From Caldisericaceae bacterium (GTDB taxonomy: Bacteria > Caldisericota > Caldisericia > Caldisericales > Caldisericaceae): DNA of 8,665 nucleotides. The notes beneath the pieces were generated by a model. The model ran no database searches, was not told the DNA's origin, and worked only from the letters and a program-made list of their open reading frames with translations. Below, in pieces: positions 1-5,652 of the stretch (positions are counted from its first letter, which is position 1; each line of letters starts with the position of its first letter). The stretch covers positions 1 to 8,665 of the forward strand of contig JAGHAO010000177.1 of the NCBI GenBank assembly GCA_021161495.1, given 5' to 3'. A program made the position numbers and the translations under genes.

Positions 1-175
1 AATCGTAATACGTACCCCGCATTTTTTCGAATACCTTTTCATAGCATTTGTCGAACACGACGGGAAGAATGAGTTTTTCCACGTCTTGGAAATCCCTCAG
101 CGTATTAATAACTTTTTCGGACGAATTCTCTTTTTCGCTGCCGAACGGTTCAAATGCAGTAATAAGTATTTTCAT
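1..175 (-). CDS. pcp: Pyroglutamyl-peptidase I (pyrrolidone-carboxylate peptidase), N-terminal part, cut by the window edge
   Basis: Only the first 58 residues lie in the window, beginning MKILITAFEPFGSEKENSS. The opening 'MKIL-T-FEPFG...N-S' followed by a short helix and 'LILPVVFDKCYE' is the classic N-terminus of peptidase family C15, a cytosolic cysteine peptidase that removes pyroglutamate from peptide N-termini. The catalytic Glu/Cys/His residues lie further along and cannot be checked. The ATG at 175-173 is preceded by GGAGG (complement of 183-187) at good spacing, which fixes the start. It begins 21 nt after the stop of the zinc-ribbon gene and is probably cotranscribed with it and with treT. 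The common 'TGFEPFGG' is here 'TAFEPFGS', a small variation. Assignment rests on the N-terminal motif alone. Confidence 0.82.
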   Translation of the reverse strand, partial: MKILITAFEPFGSEKENSSEKVINTLRDFQDVEKLILPVVFDKCYEKVFEKMRGTYYD

Positions 176-196
176 CCCTTTGCCTCCTGCGAATAA

Positions 197-991
197 TTAA
201 GCCGAATTTTTTATAAGATTTCGCAGTATATACGTGAAAACCGTTTCTGATAGGGGTTCGATGTATCTTCTTCCGTCCACGTTTATATCAACCGCTGTTT
301 CGTTTATTCCGGTAAAATATATGGATTTTACCCTGTTTTCCCTTGCTATTTCAACCCCTCCTTCAATAGGTTTTACGGAAACGATTTTACCGAGAGGGAT
401 GGCAATTGTTCTGAATCTTCCCGTAAACACAAACCTTCTGTTCGTAATCGTCAGATTTCCCGTATCTATTCGTCTGAGTTCTTCGTAGGATCTGCTTGTC
501 GCATCGAATTTCCCTACTCGGAAATAAACTCCTTTTGCAATTCTGAAACTCGGCCCTGCATAACCTCCCGTTGTTTTTCTCACTTTGCGTGTTTCCCAAT
601 AAGATATGCCGGAAAATGACATAATTAGTTCCTCGTTTCTTCTTAACACAACCGGAGAAGGATCTTTTATAATCTTCGGGACGTGTCCTTTTTCCACAAG
701 CAAAATCCACTTGCTTATGTCTACTTCTCTTTGCTTTTCGTCCGACATTCCTCCGTTTGCTATATTATTCCACTCCCTTGCGGTGAGAAAACGGTTTCCG
801 TATTCAATCCAGATGGGATTCGCCCTGTCTTTTACTTTTACGAGTTTGTACATTCCCCCGTCTCGGACAAACACCGCTCCGCAGTTTTTACATATGAGTT
901 CTTTCACCGAAGAAAACAGACGTTTTTTCGTTACTTCTTCAAGTTTTTCGGATTTACATACCGGGCATTTTTTCAGATCCGTATCATTCAT
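197..991 (-). CDS. Zinc-ribbon protein with C-terminal PH-like (GRAM-like) beta domain, function unknown
   Basis: A 264-residue protein, probably cytosolic: I see no signal peptide or membrane segment. Residues 9-12 (CPVC) and 34-37 (CKNC) form a four-cysteine zinc ribbon. Residues about 55-110 include a Trp-containing stretch (WIEYGNRFLTAREWN). From about 115 to 230 there is a beta-rich region with the pattern 'GPSFRIAKGVYFRVG', 'DTGNLTITNRRFVFTG', 'IPLGKIVSVKP'. This resembles a recurrent bacterial PH-like fold in which 'G-L-(I/V)TN-R--F-G' is the core. Such domains are often attached to zinc ribbons, but their ligand is usually unknown, and I infer no specific activity. The ATG at 991 has CCGGAGG 5-6 nt upstream. 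The gene starts 14 nt after the treT stop, so it is the middle gene of a treT - this gene - pcp operon. Existence as a gene is secure; function is not. Confidence 0.85.
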   Translation of the reverse strand: MNDTDLKKCPVCKSEKLEEVTKKRLFSSVKELICKNCGAVFVRDGGMYKLVKVKDRANPIWIEYGNRFLTAREWNNIANGGMSDEKQREVDISKWILLVEKGHVPKIIKDPSPVVLRRNEELIMSFSGISYWETRKVRKTTGGYAGPSFRIAKGVYFRVGKFDATSRSYEELRRIDTGNLTITNRRFVFTGRFRTIAIPLGKIVSVKPIEGGVEIARENRVKSIYFTGINETAVDINVDGRRYIEPLSETVFTYILRNLIKNSA

Positions 992-1005
992 TTTTGCCTC
1001 CGGAT

Positions 1006-2214
1006 TTACAGAATCTCTCCTAACAGTTTGAGGTGCTGCAAAATAAGGCGGGTTATGAGGAAATTCTTGCGGACAAATTCCGTGCCGTTCTCTCCCAATT
1101 CTCTCGCAAGGTCCGGATTTTCAAGCAGTTCTATTATTTTCTTTGCAAATCCGTCGTAATCGTAAGGATCGAGCAGGAAACCGTTCCAGCCGTCTTTTAT
1201 CTGCAAGGTGATTCCTCCCACTCTTGACGCAATGACGGGCGTTCCTTTCCAAAGCGCCTCCGTTACGGTAAGCCCGAACCCTTCTCTTGTAGATTTCTGT
1301 ATAATTACGGAAGAAACGCGCTGCAAGACGTTCACCAAAATGTTGTTCTCGCTGGTTATCAAAATTACGTCGCCGTTTTCTATCAGTTTTTTCGCTTTTT
1401 TCTTTACTTCCTCGTAAATTCTATACCCTTCCGGATCGTCCGACGCCATACTGCCGCAAAGGATAAGCCTTACGTCTTTCACTTCTTTCACTTTTTTGAA
1501 CACTTCGATTACTCCGAGCGGGTCCTTCCACGGGTCAAATCTTGAGATTTGGGTTATCAAAGGTTTATCGAGCGGGATGTTGAACTTGGCGAGGAACTTG
1601 TCAATCGTGCTTTTCTCAAGCGGCATATTTTTCGGTGTAAGCGGGTCTATTGCGGGCGGAATAACGAACTGTTCCACGGGCAAGTCCTTCCTTTTGTACC
1701 GCTCCATTGAAACAATTACGGCATCGTACCGCAGTATAAACGATTTCAGGTAATCCCAAATCTTGGGGTTCGGCGCCGTGAGATCTATGTGGCAGCGCCA
1801 TATCCACGGTTGCCTTTTTCGGTAAAATGTGATGAGCGGCAAGGGTTGCGGGTCGTGAATCATCACCGCATCGTGTTTTATATGCGTGTATATCGCAAAA
1901 TTTCCGTTTGTTTCCATATAAAGTTTCTTTTTCAGGTCCGTAAGGTTTATGTCCGCGCCCTGCAAGGCATTGTGAAATTTTTTCGTTACCGTGAAGAAAT
2001 CCGGGTTTCCGTGCAAAATCCTCCATTCCGCGTCAATTCCCGTGTTGTTCATTAACGGCACAAGGGAAGAGAGCATTTCGGCAACTCCCCCTCCCTGATA
2101 TGTGGAATTGATATTCAGGATGTATTTTCCGTAGAGTTTTCTTGCTTTTTTGTATATATCGGCAATTACTTCGTCTCCCACTATTTTTCTGTATGATTCG
2201 GGATCGTATCTCAT
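1006..2214 (-). CDS. treT: Trehalose glycosyltransferring synthase (TreT), GT4-family
   Basis: A 402-residue GT-B glycosyltransferase matching the TreT family, which makes trehalose from NDP-glucose plus glucose, reversibly, in the cytosol. Visible signatures (numbered from the start chosen here) are the glycine-rich acceptor-side loop STYQGGGVAEML (37-48), HDPQPLPLI (120-128), WRCHIDLTAPNP (139-150), the nucleotide-sugar site SRFDPWKDP (224-232), LILCGSMASDDPEG (250-263), and the E-x7-E motif in REGFGLTVTEA (E311/E319). 'CHIDLTAPN' and 'GSMASDDPEG' are typical of TreT rather than of general GT4 enzymes. Length is close to the family norm of about 400-415. I chose ATG 2214 because a near-perfect AGGAGGTG (complement of 2221-2228) precedes it. 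An upstream in-frame ATG at 2235 overlaps the -10 box and has no ribosome-binding site. First gene of a leftward operon; no sugar ABC transporter is adjacent, unlike the Thermococcus arrangement. Confidence 0.92.
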   Translation of the reverse strand: MRYDPESYRKIVGDEVIADIYKKARKLYGKYILNINSTYQGGGVAEMLSSLVPLMNNTGIDAEWRILHGNPDFFTVTKKFHNALQGADINLTDLKKKLYMETNGNFAIYTHIKHDAVMIHDPQPLPLITFYRKRQPWIWRCHIDLTAPNPKIWDYLKSFILRYDAVIVSMERYKRKDLPVEQFVIPPAIDPLTPKNMPLEKSTIDKFLAKFNIPLDKPLITQISRFDPWKDPLGVIEVFKKVKEVKDVRLILCGSMASDDPEGYRIYEEVKKKAKKLIENGDVILITSENNILVNVLQRVSSVIIQKSTREGFGLTVTEALWKGTPVIASRVGGITLQIKDGWNGFLLDPYDYDGFAKKIIELLENPDLARELGENGTEFVRKNFLITRLILQHLKLLGEIL

Positions 2215-2220
2215 ATCTTT

Positions 2221-2228
2221 CACCTCCT
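2221..2228 (-). promoter_or_regulatory. Shine-Dalgarno AGGAGGTG that decides the treT start
   Basis: Read on the minus strand the sequence is AGGAGGTGAAAGATATG: an eight-base match to the anti-Shine-Dalgarno, six bases before the ATG at 2214. It lies inside the longer open frame that begins at the ATG of 2235, so the longer frame places the ribosome-binding site within its own coding sequence. This favours the shorter protein. Confidence 0.75.
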
Positions 2229-2233
2229 GCCTC

Positions 2234-2262
2234 ATTATAGCATTTTTGGTGAAGAATTCGAA
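2234..2262 (-). promoter_or_regulatory. Predicted sigma-70-type promoter of the treT operon, extended -10
   Basis: On the minus strand TGCTATAAT (2242-2234) is a consensus -10 with the TGn extension. The -35 position 17 bp upstream (2262-2257) reads TTCGAA, a poor match, which an extended -10 can compensate. The predicted transcription start, about 7 nt past the -10, falls at roughly 2227, inside the Shine-Dalgarno. The leader would be only about 13 nt, or the start is shifted a few bases. Confidence 0.55.
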
Positions 2263-2264
2263 TT
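2255..2264. repeat. Perfect 10-bp palindrome AATTCGAATT in the divergent promoter region
   Basis: AATTCGAATT is its own reverse complement. It overlaps the predicted treT -35 and lies about 20 bp upstream of the apt -10, so it could be an operator acting on either promoter. A 10-bp palindrome in AT-rich DNA can arise by chance, and no second copy was noticed. Confidence 0.25.
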
Positions 2265-2283
2265 TTTTCGATTGTCATTTTTT

Positions 2284-2292
2284 TGATATAAT
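2284..2292 (+). promoter_or_regulatory. Predicted promoter of the apt-rel-dtd operon, extended -10 TGATATAAT
   Basis: TGATATAAT is a consensus extended -10 (TGn plus TATAAT at 2287-2292). The -35 region is only a T-tract (around 2263-2268). The start would be near 2299, giving a leader of about 26 nt containing TAGGAGG (2311-2317) before the ATG at 2325. An alternative pair, TTGATA (2283-2288), 17 bp, TATTAT (2306-2311), has better -35/-10 spacing but would start transcription at the end of the Shine-Dalgarno. I prefer the first. Confidence 0.5.
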
Positions 2293-2324
2293 TCTTTTGT
2301 TAAGATATTATAGGAGGCGATAAA

Positions 2325-2840
2325 ATGGATTTGAAAAAGTATATTAGGAATATTCCGGATTTTCCGCAGAAAGGAATTTTGTTCAGAGATATTACACCTC
2401 TGCTTGCGGACGGCGATGCATTCAAATTTGCTGTTAAGGAACTCGCAAACCACTTCAAAGATAAAGGCATTCAAAAAGTTGCCGGTGTCGAAGCGCGCGG
2501 TTTTATCATAGGTGCGCCCGTTGCCGCGGAACTCGGCGTGGGTTTTGTTCCGATAAGAAAACCGGGCAAACTTCCTTTTGAAACGGTAAGGAAGGAGTAT
2601 CAACTCGAATACGGGATGTCCATTCTTGAAGTGCACAAAGACGCCGTAAAGAAAGGCGAAAAGGTTCTTATGATCGACGATTTGCTCGCAACCGGAGGAA
2701 CTGCGAAAGCGGCATCCGAACTTATTGAAAGCCTCGGAGGAGAAATCGCCGGTTGGGGGTTCGTCATAGTTTTAAAGAGTTTGAAAGGAGAGGAGAAGTT
2801 AAAGAACTACGAATTGTTCTCACTGATAGACTTCGACTGA
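2325..2840 (+). CDS. apt: Adenine phosphoribosyltransferase
   Basis: A 171-residue type I phosphoribosyltransferase, full length for APT, which converts adenine and PRPP to AMP plus pyrophosphate in purine salvage (cytosol, usually a dimer). Visible signatures are the N-terminal PDFPQKGILFRDITPLL (11-27) characteristic of APT, VEARGFIIGAPVAAELG (55-71), the flexible-loop segment RKPGKLPFETVRKEYQLEYG (78-97), and the PRPP-binding motif VLMIDDLLATGGT (114-126) with its paired Asp residues. TAGGAGG sits 7 nt before the ATG. The stop codon is followed after one base by the TTG start of rel, so translation is probably coupled. The order apt-rel-dtd is also found in Bacillus subtilis, where it links purine salvage with (p)ppGpp metabolism. 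Confidence 0.97.
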   Translation: MDLKKYIRNIPDFPQKGILFRDITPLLADGDAFKFAVKELANHFKDKGIQKVAGVEARGFIIGAPVAAELGVGFVPIRKPGKLPFETVRKEYQLEYGMSILEVHKDAVKKGEKVLMIDDLLATGGTAKAASELIESLGGEIAGWGFVIVLKSLKGEEKLKNYELFSLIDFD

Positions 2841-2841
2841 T

Positions 2842-4806
2842 TTGGAAGAAAAAAGACTTTTTAACGAACTAACGCAGAAGATCTCCTCTGTTTTGTCTCC
2901 GGAGGAGATTTCTTTGATTAAAGAGGCATATCTTTTTGCAAAAGAGGCGCACAAGGACCAAAAGAGGGAGAGCGGGGAGCCTTACATTATTCATCCTTTG
3001 AATGTCGCCCTGATCCTTACGGATTTCAATGTTGACAAAGAAACGTACATTGCCGCATTCTTGCACGACGTACTTGAAGATACGGAGGTGAGTCCCGAAG
3101 AGATAAAAGAGAAATTCGGAGAAACCGTTTTGTTCCTCGTGCAGGGCGTAACCAAATTAAAACACATTAAAAATGTTTCGACGGAAGAGGCGAAACTTGA
3201 AAATCTCCGGAGGATGCTCCTTGCAATGGCGTCCGACGTGCGCGTTGTCTTAATAAAACTCGCAGACAGGCTGCACAATATGAGGACGCTCGGCTTCTTC
3301 CCTCCGGACAAGCAAAAACGCATAGCGAAAGAAACGATGGATATTTACGTCCCTCTTGCCCACAGGCTCGGTATATACACAATAAAATGGGAATTGGAAG
3401 ACCTGAGTTTCAGGTATATAGACCCCAACAGTTATTACGAACTCGCGAGGAAGGTTTCAAAAAAACGCAGGGAAAGGGAAGCGTTTATCAAGAAAGTTAT
3501 AAAAGAACTGGAAGAACTTATGAGGAAAAACAGAATAAAAGCGGAAGTCTCCGGGAGGCCGAAGAACCTTTACAGCATTTACAGAAAAATGATTAGGGAT
3601 AACAAGACGTTTGAGGAGATATACGACCTTACCGCCCTGCGCATCATAGTGCTCGACATACCGACCTGTTATCAGGTGCTCGGGATTGTGAACAATTATT
3701 ACACACCTGTTCCCGGGAGGATTAAGGATTATATTGCAATGCCGAAACCGAACGGATACCAGTCTCTTCACACTACGGTGATTGCGAAAGACGGCGAGCC
3801 TATGGAAATTCAGATAAGAACCCGTGCGATGCACAAACACGACGAAATAGGAATTGCCGCTCATTGGAAATACAAAGAGGGCATTGAACTCGACGAAAAG
3901 TACGAAAAGAAACTTGTCTGGCTCAGGCAACTTCTCGAATGGCAGAAGGAGATGCGCTCCACAAAGGAATTTGTCGAAAGAGTGAAAGAAGACCTGTTCA
4001 GCGAGGAAGTTCTCGTTTTTACTCCGAAGGGCGAAGTGATTGCTCTTCCCGAAGGCGCCACTCCCGTTGACTTTGCTTACAGGATACACACCGAGGTGGG
4101 TAACAGGTGCATAGGTGCACGTGTGAACGGAAGGATTGTCCCGCTCGAAACGAAGCTCAAAACTGGCGACAGAGTGGAAATTATTACGTCGAAAGCGGAC
4201 AAAGGCCCCAGCCCTGACTGGCTGAAATTCGTTAAGACGGCGTCCGCGCGTTCCAAAATAAAGGCGTGGCTGAGGAAAAGGGAGAGGGAACTCCTTGAAG
4301 AGGGAAGCGGAACGAAAAAAGAGGAAAAAGAGGAGCAAAAACCTCAACCCGCTCACGTTCCACAGCAAAAGCACATTCCGAAAAAAGAAGAGTTCCGATT
4401 TTTCCCCGTGGTTCCCGGGGTGCGCGGAATAAAAATTTCCCTTGCGGGTTGCTGCAAACCGGCGTATCCGGAAAAAATCGTTGGCTATGTAACGAGGGGA
4501 AGAGGCATAAAAATACACAGGGCGGATTGCCCCAACATAAAAGCAATCATGGAAAGGGGCGGAAAAGTGCTTCCCGCTGTATGGAAGAAAAAGAAAAAAG
4601 GTTTGTTAAGAGTGTTTTTCAGGATTACGGCGTGGAATATACCCGGGCTTCTTTACAAAATATCGGGCATTTTTGCGGAGAGGGAAATAAATTTGGAAAC
4701 TTTCCATACATCGGAGCGAAAAGACAAAAAGAGGCACGGATACGTTCAGTGTATATCCGTTTCTCCGTTACGATTCCCAAGCCTTCGGACCTTCCGCAGA
4801 TATTAA
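2842..4806 (+). CDS. rel: Bifunctional (p)ppGpp synthetase/hydrolase Rel, reading frame broken within the C-terminal ACT domain
   Basis: A long RelA/SpoT-family protein that makes and hydrolyses the stringent-response alarmone (p)ppGpp. As read, 654 residues. The N-terminal hydrolase HD domain is intact: H51 in YIIHPLNVA, H75-D76 in HDVLEDT, D142 in KLADRLHNM. The synthetase domain spans about 235-345 with GRPKNLYSIYRKM, YDLTALRIIV, IAMPKPNGYQSLHTTV and EIQIRTRAMHKHDEIG. TGS is about 390-450 (VLVFTPKGEVIALPEGATP). A charged linker (about 478-518) precedes the Cys/His zinc-finger region (C537, C538, H559, C563). The ACT domain starts at about 586 but its second half lies in the -1 frame, so this frame ends in an unrelated tail (about 641-654). 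Corrected length would be about 691. Start is TTG at 2842: an in-frame TAG lies at 2827-2829 and no earlier start codon follows it. No clear Shine-Dalgarno is present, so coupling to apt (1-nt gap) is likely. With both catalytic domains intact, enzymatic function should survive. Confidence 0.93.
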   Translation: MEEKRLFNELTQKISSVLSPEEISLIKEAYLFAKEAHKDQKRESGEPYIIHPLNVALILTDFNVDKETYIAAFLHDVLEDTEVSPEEIKEKFGETVLFLVQGVTKLKHIKNVSTEEAKLENLRRMLLAMASDVRVVLIKLADRLHNMRTLGFFPPDKQKRIAKETMDIYVPLAHRLGIYTIKWELEDLSFRYIDPNSYYELARKVSKKRREREAFIKKVIKELEELMRKNRIKAEVSGRPKNLYSIYRKMIRDNKTFEEIYDLTALRIIVLDIPTCYQVLGIVNNYYTPVPGRIKDYIAMPKPNGYQSLHTTVIAKDGEPMEIQIRTRAMHKHDEIGIAAHWKYKEGIELDEKYEKKLVWLRQLLEWQKEMRSTKEFVERVKEDLFSEEVLVFTPKGEVIALPEGATPVDFAYRIHTEVGNRCIGARVNGRIVPLETKLKTGDRVEIITSKADKGPSPDWLKFVKTASARSKIKAWLRKRERELLEEGSGTKKEEKEEQKPQPAHVPQQKHIPKKEEFRFFPVVPGVRGIKISLAGCCKPAYPEKIVGYVTRGRGIKIHRADCPNIKAIMERGGKVLPAVWKKKKKGLLRVFFRITAWNIPGLLYKISGIFAEREINLETFHTSERKDKKRHGYVQCISVSPLRFPSLRTFRRY

Positions 4807-4916
4807 AGGAAATTCGGCTCATTCCGGATATTATTAAAATAAGGTACAGCAAGAGGTGGGATTATGAGGATAGTGGTTCAGAGAGTGAAAAAGTCGAAAG
4901 TCGAGATCAAAAGTAA
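4731..4916 (+). other. rel: Displaced 3' end of rel: remainder of the ACT domain in the -1 frame
   Basis: In the frame one base back from the main rel frame, the sequence encodes VYIRFSVTIPKPSDLPQ followed by [20 protein letters not shown]. This is the expected second half of a Rel ACT domain (beta strand, helix ending 'L--I--IPDI', beta strand ending in R). It continues the strand begun in the main frame as 'GLLRVFFRITAWNIPGLLYKISGIFAEREINLETFHT'-like sequence at residues 587-623. The switch must fall between about 4711 and 4760; adding one base near 4749 (CAG then GTG) gives a smooth join. The frame then runs to TAA at 4914-4916, overlapping the first 53 nt of dtd with a low-complexity Glu/Ser tail. 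Most likely a one-base assembly error or a recent mutation. Confidence 0.75.
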
Positions 4917-5301
4917 AACATACTCGGAAATAGGTAAAGGTATTTTGGTTCTTCTCGGTGTGGAGAAAGGAGACACAAAAGAAAAAGCGGATTGGCTTGC
5001 AAGAAAGGTGTGCAATTTGAGGATTTTTTCGGACGAAAACGGGAAAATGAACCTTTCAGTGAAAGATATAAAAGGCGAAATTCTCGTTGTTTCTCAGTTT
5101 ACGCTTGCATCTTATGTGAAAAAAGGAAACAGGCCGTCTTTTACGAATGCGGCTCCGGAGGAAGAAGCGGTTCCGCTTTACGAATATTTTATTAGCAAGA
5201 TCAAAGAAGAGGGAGTACCCGTAAAAACAGGCATTTTCGGTGCGGATATGGACGTTTCCCTCGTAAACTATGGGCCTGTTACATTTATCCTTGAAAAATA
5301 A
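4864..5301 (+). CDS. dtd: D-aminoacyl-tRNA deacylase (D-Tyr-tRNA(Tyr) deacylase)
   Basis: A 145-residue DTD-family protein of typical length, starting [15 protein letters not shown]. It hydrolyses D-amino acids (and misacylated glycine) from tRNA in the cytosol as a homodimer. Diagnostic motifs are present: SQFTL (77-81) and NYGPVT (135-140), whose Gly-Pro forms the cross-subunit chiral-selectivity element; the conserved KGNRPSF (87-93) is also there. The ATG at 4864 follows AGAGGTG (4852-4858) at 5-nt spacing. The start lies downstream of the as-read rel stop but inside rel if the frame break is corrected. The dtd position after rel is conserved in many Firmicutes. Nothing looks broken. Confidence 0.96.
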   Translation: MRIVVQRVKKSKVEIKSKTYSEIGKGILVLLGVEKGDTKEKADWLARKVCNLRIFSDENGKMNLSVKDIKGEILVVSQFTLASYVKKGNRPSFTNAAPEEEAVPLYEYFISKIKEEGVPVKTGIFGADMDVSLVNYGPVTFILEK

Positions 5302-5307
5302 TATAAT
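5278..5307 (+). promoter_or_regulatory. Predicted promoter for the 104-residue orphan - lytS - lytR transcription unit
   Basis: TATAAT at 5302-5307 starts one base after the dtd stop codon ends. GTTACA (5278-5283) lies 18 bp upstream and matches TTGACA at four of six positions. The start would be near 5314, a few bases before AAGGAGG (5317-5323), again implying a leader of about 16 nt before the GTG at 5330. No terminator separates dtd from this promoter, so read-through from apt-rel-dtd is also possible. Confidence 0.5.
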
Positions 5308-5329
5308 ACGTAAATAAAGGAGGTGTGAG

Positions 5330-5644
5330 GTGGAAAAGAAAGGCGAAATTTTCGTAGGTTACAGAAGAGTAATCGGGATAACCGACATTCAGGGAATTGT
5401 GGATTATATGGAAGATAACGAACCTTTCAAAAAAGTTTATCTCATTGCTACACATCCGCTTGCGGGCCCTGTTAGCGAGTATCTTGAAAAGAATCTTAAA
5501 CCGCTTACGGAAGTGGAATTCATACTCACAAAGGATTTTGACGAAACGATAGACGAGATAAAAGAGCGCCACAAGGATGAAGAAATGTGGATTACAAGCC
5601 TTGATGATTTCGGCGACAGGGCGCTTTCGTTCGACCCGGACTAA
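5330..5644 (+). CDS. Small acidic protein of unknown function upstream of lytSR
   Basis: A 104-residue protein with no signal peptide, membrane segment or cysteine; I do not recognise its family. It begins MEKKGEIFVGYRRVIGI and has an alternating beta/alpha pattern: strand (EIFVGYRRVIGI), helix (IQGIVDYMEDN), strand (KVYLIATHP), helix (VSEYLEKNL), strand (VEFILT), helix (IDEIKERHK), strand (EMWITSL), and an acidic end FDPD. This suggests a small compact alpha/beta domain. The segment VYLIATHPLAGPVSEYL has a sequence-motif feel but no assignable catalytic signature. Start is GTG at 5330 behind a strong AAGGAGGTG (5317-5325). lytS begins 8 nt after the stop, so the two are very likely cotranscribed. 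It may be a partner of the two-component system or merely share the transcript. Confidence 0.8.
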   Translation: MEKKGEIFVGYRRVIGITDIQGIVDYMEDNEPFKKVYLIATHPLAGPVSEYLEKNLKPLTEVEFILTKDFDETIDEIKERHKDEEMWITSLDDFGDRALSFDPD

Positions 5645-5652
5645 ATATATTT

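Noticed and set aside
2272..2292. TTGTCA as the -35 for the apt promoter
   Set aside because: Only 9 bp separate it from TATAAT, far too short for a sigma-70-type promoter.
2899..2925. Internal GGAGGAG followed by an in-frame TTG as an alternative rel start
   Set aside because: Starting there would remove N-terminal residues (about 1-23) that align with the usual Rel N-terminus; the TTG at 2842 coupled to apt fits the family better.
3457..4518. Long minus-strand open frame of 353 codons opposite rel
   Set aside because: It mirrors the strongly conserved rel coding sequence, has a composition (rich in Phe, Arg and Pro) typical of antisense frames, and shows no recognisable domain or ribosome-binding site.
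4725..4731. CAAAAAG as a programmed -1 slippery site in rel
   Set aside because: The first base does not fit the X XXY YYZ rule, no stimulatory stem-loop or upstream Shine-Dalgarno at the right distance is evident, and programmed frameshifting in rel is not known to me. An indel is simpler.
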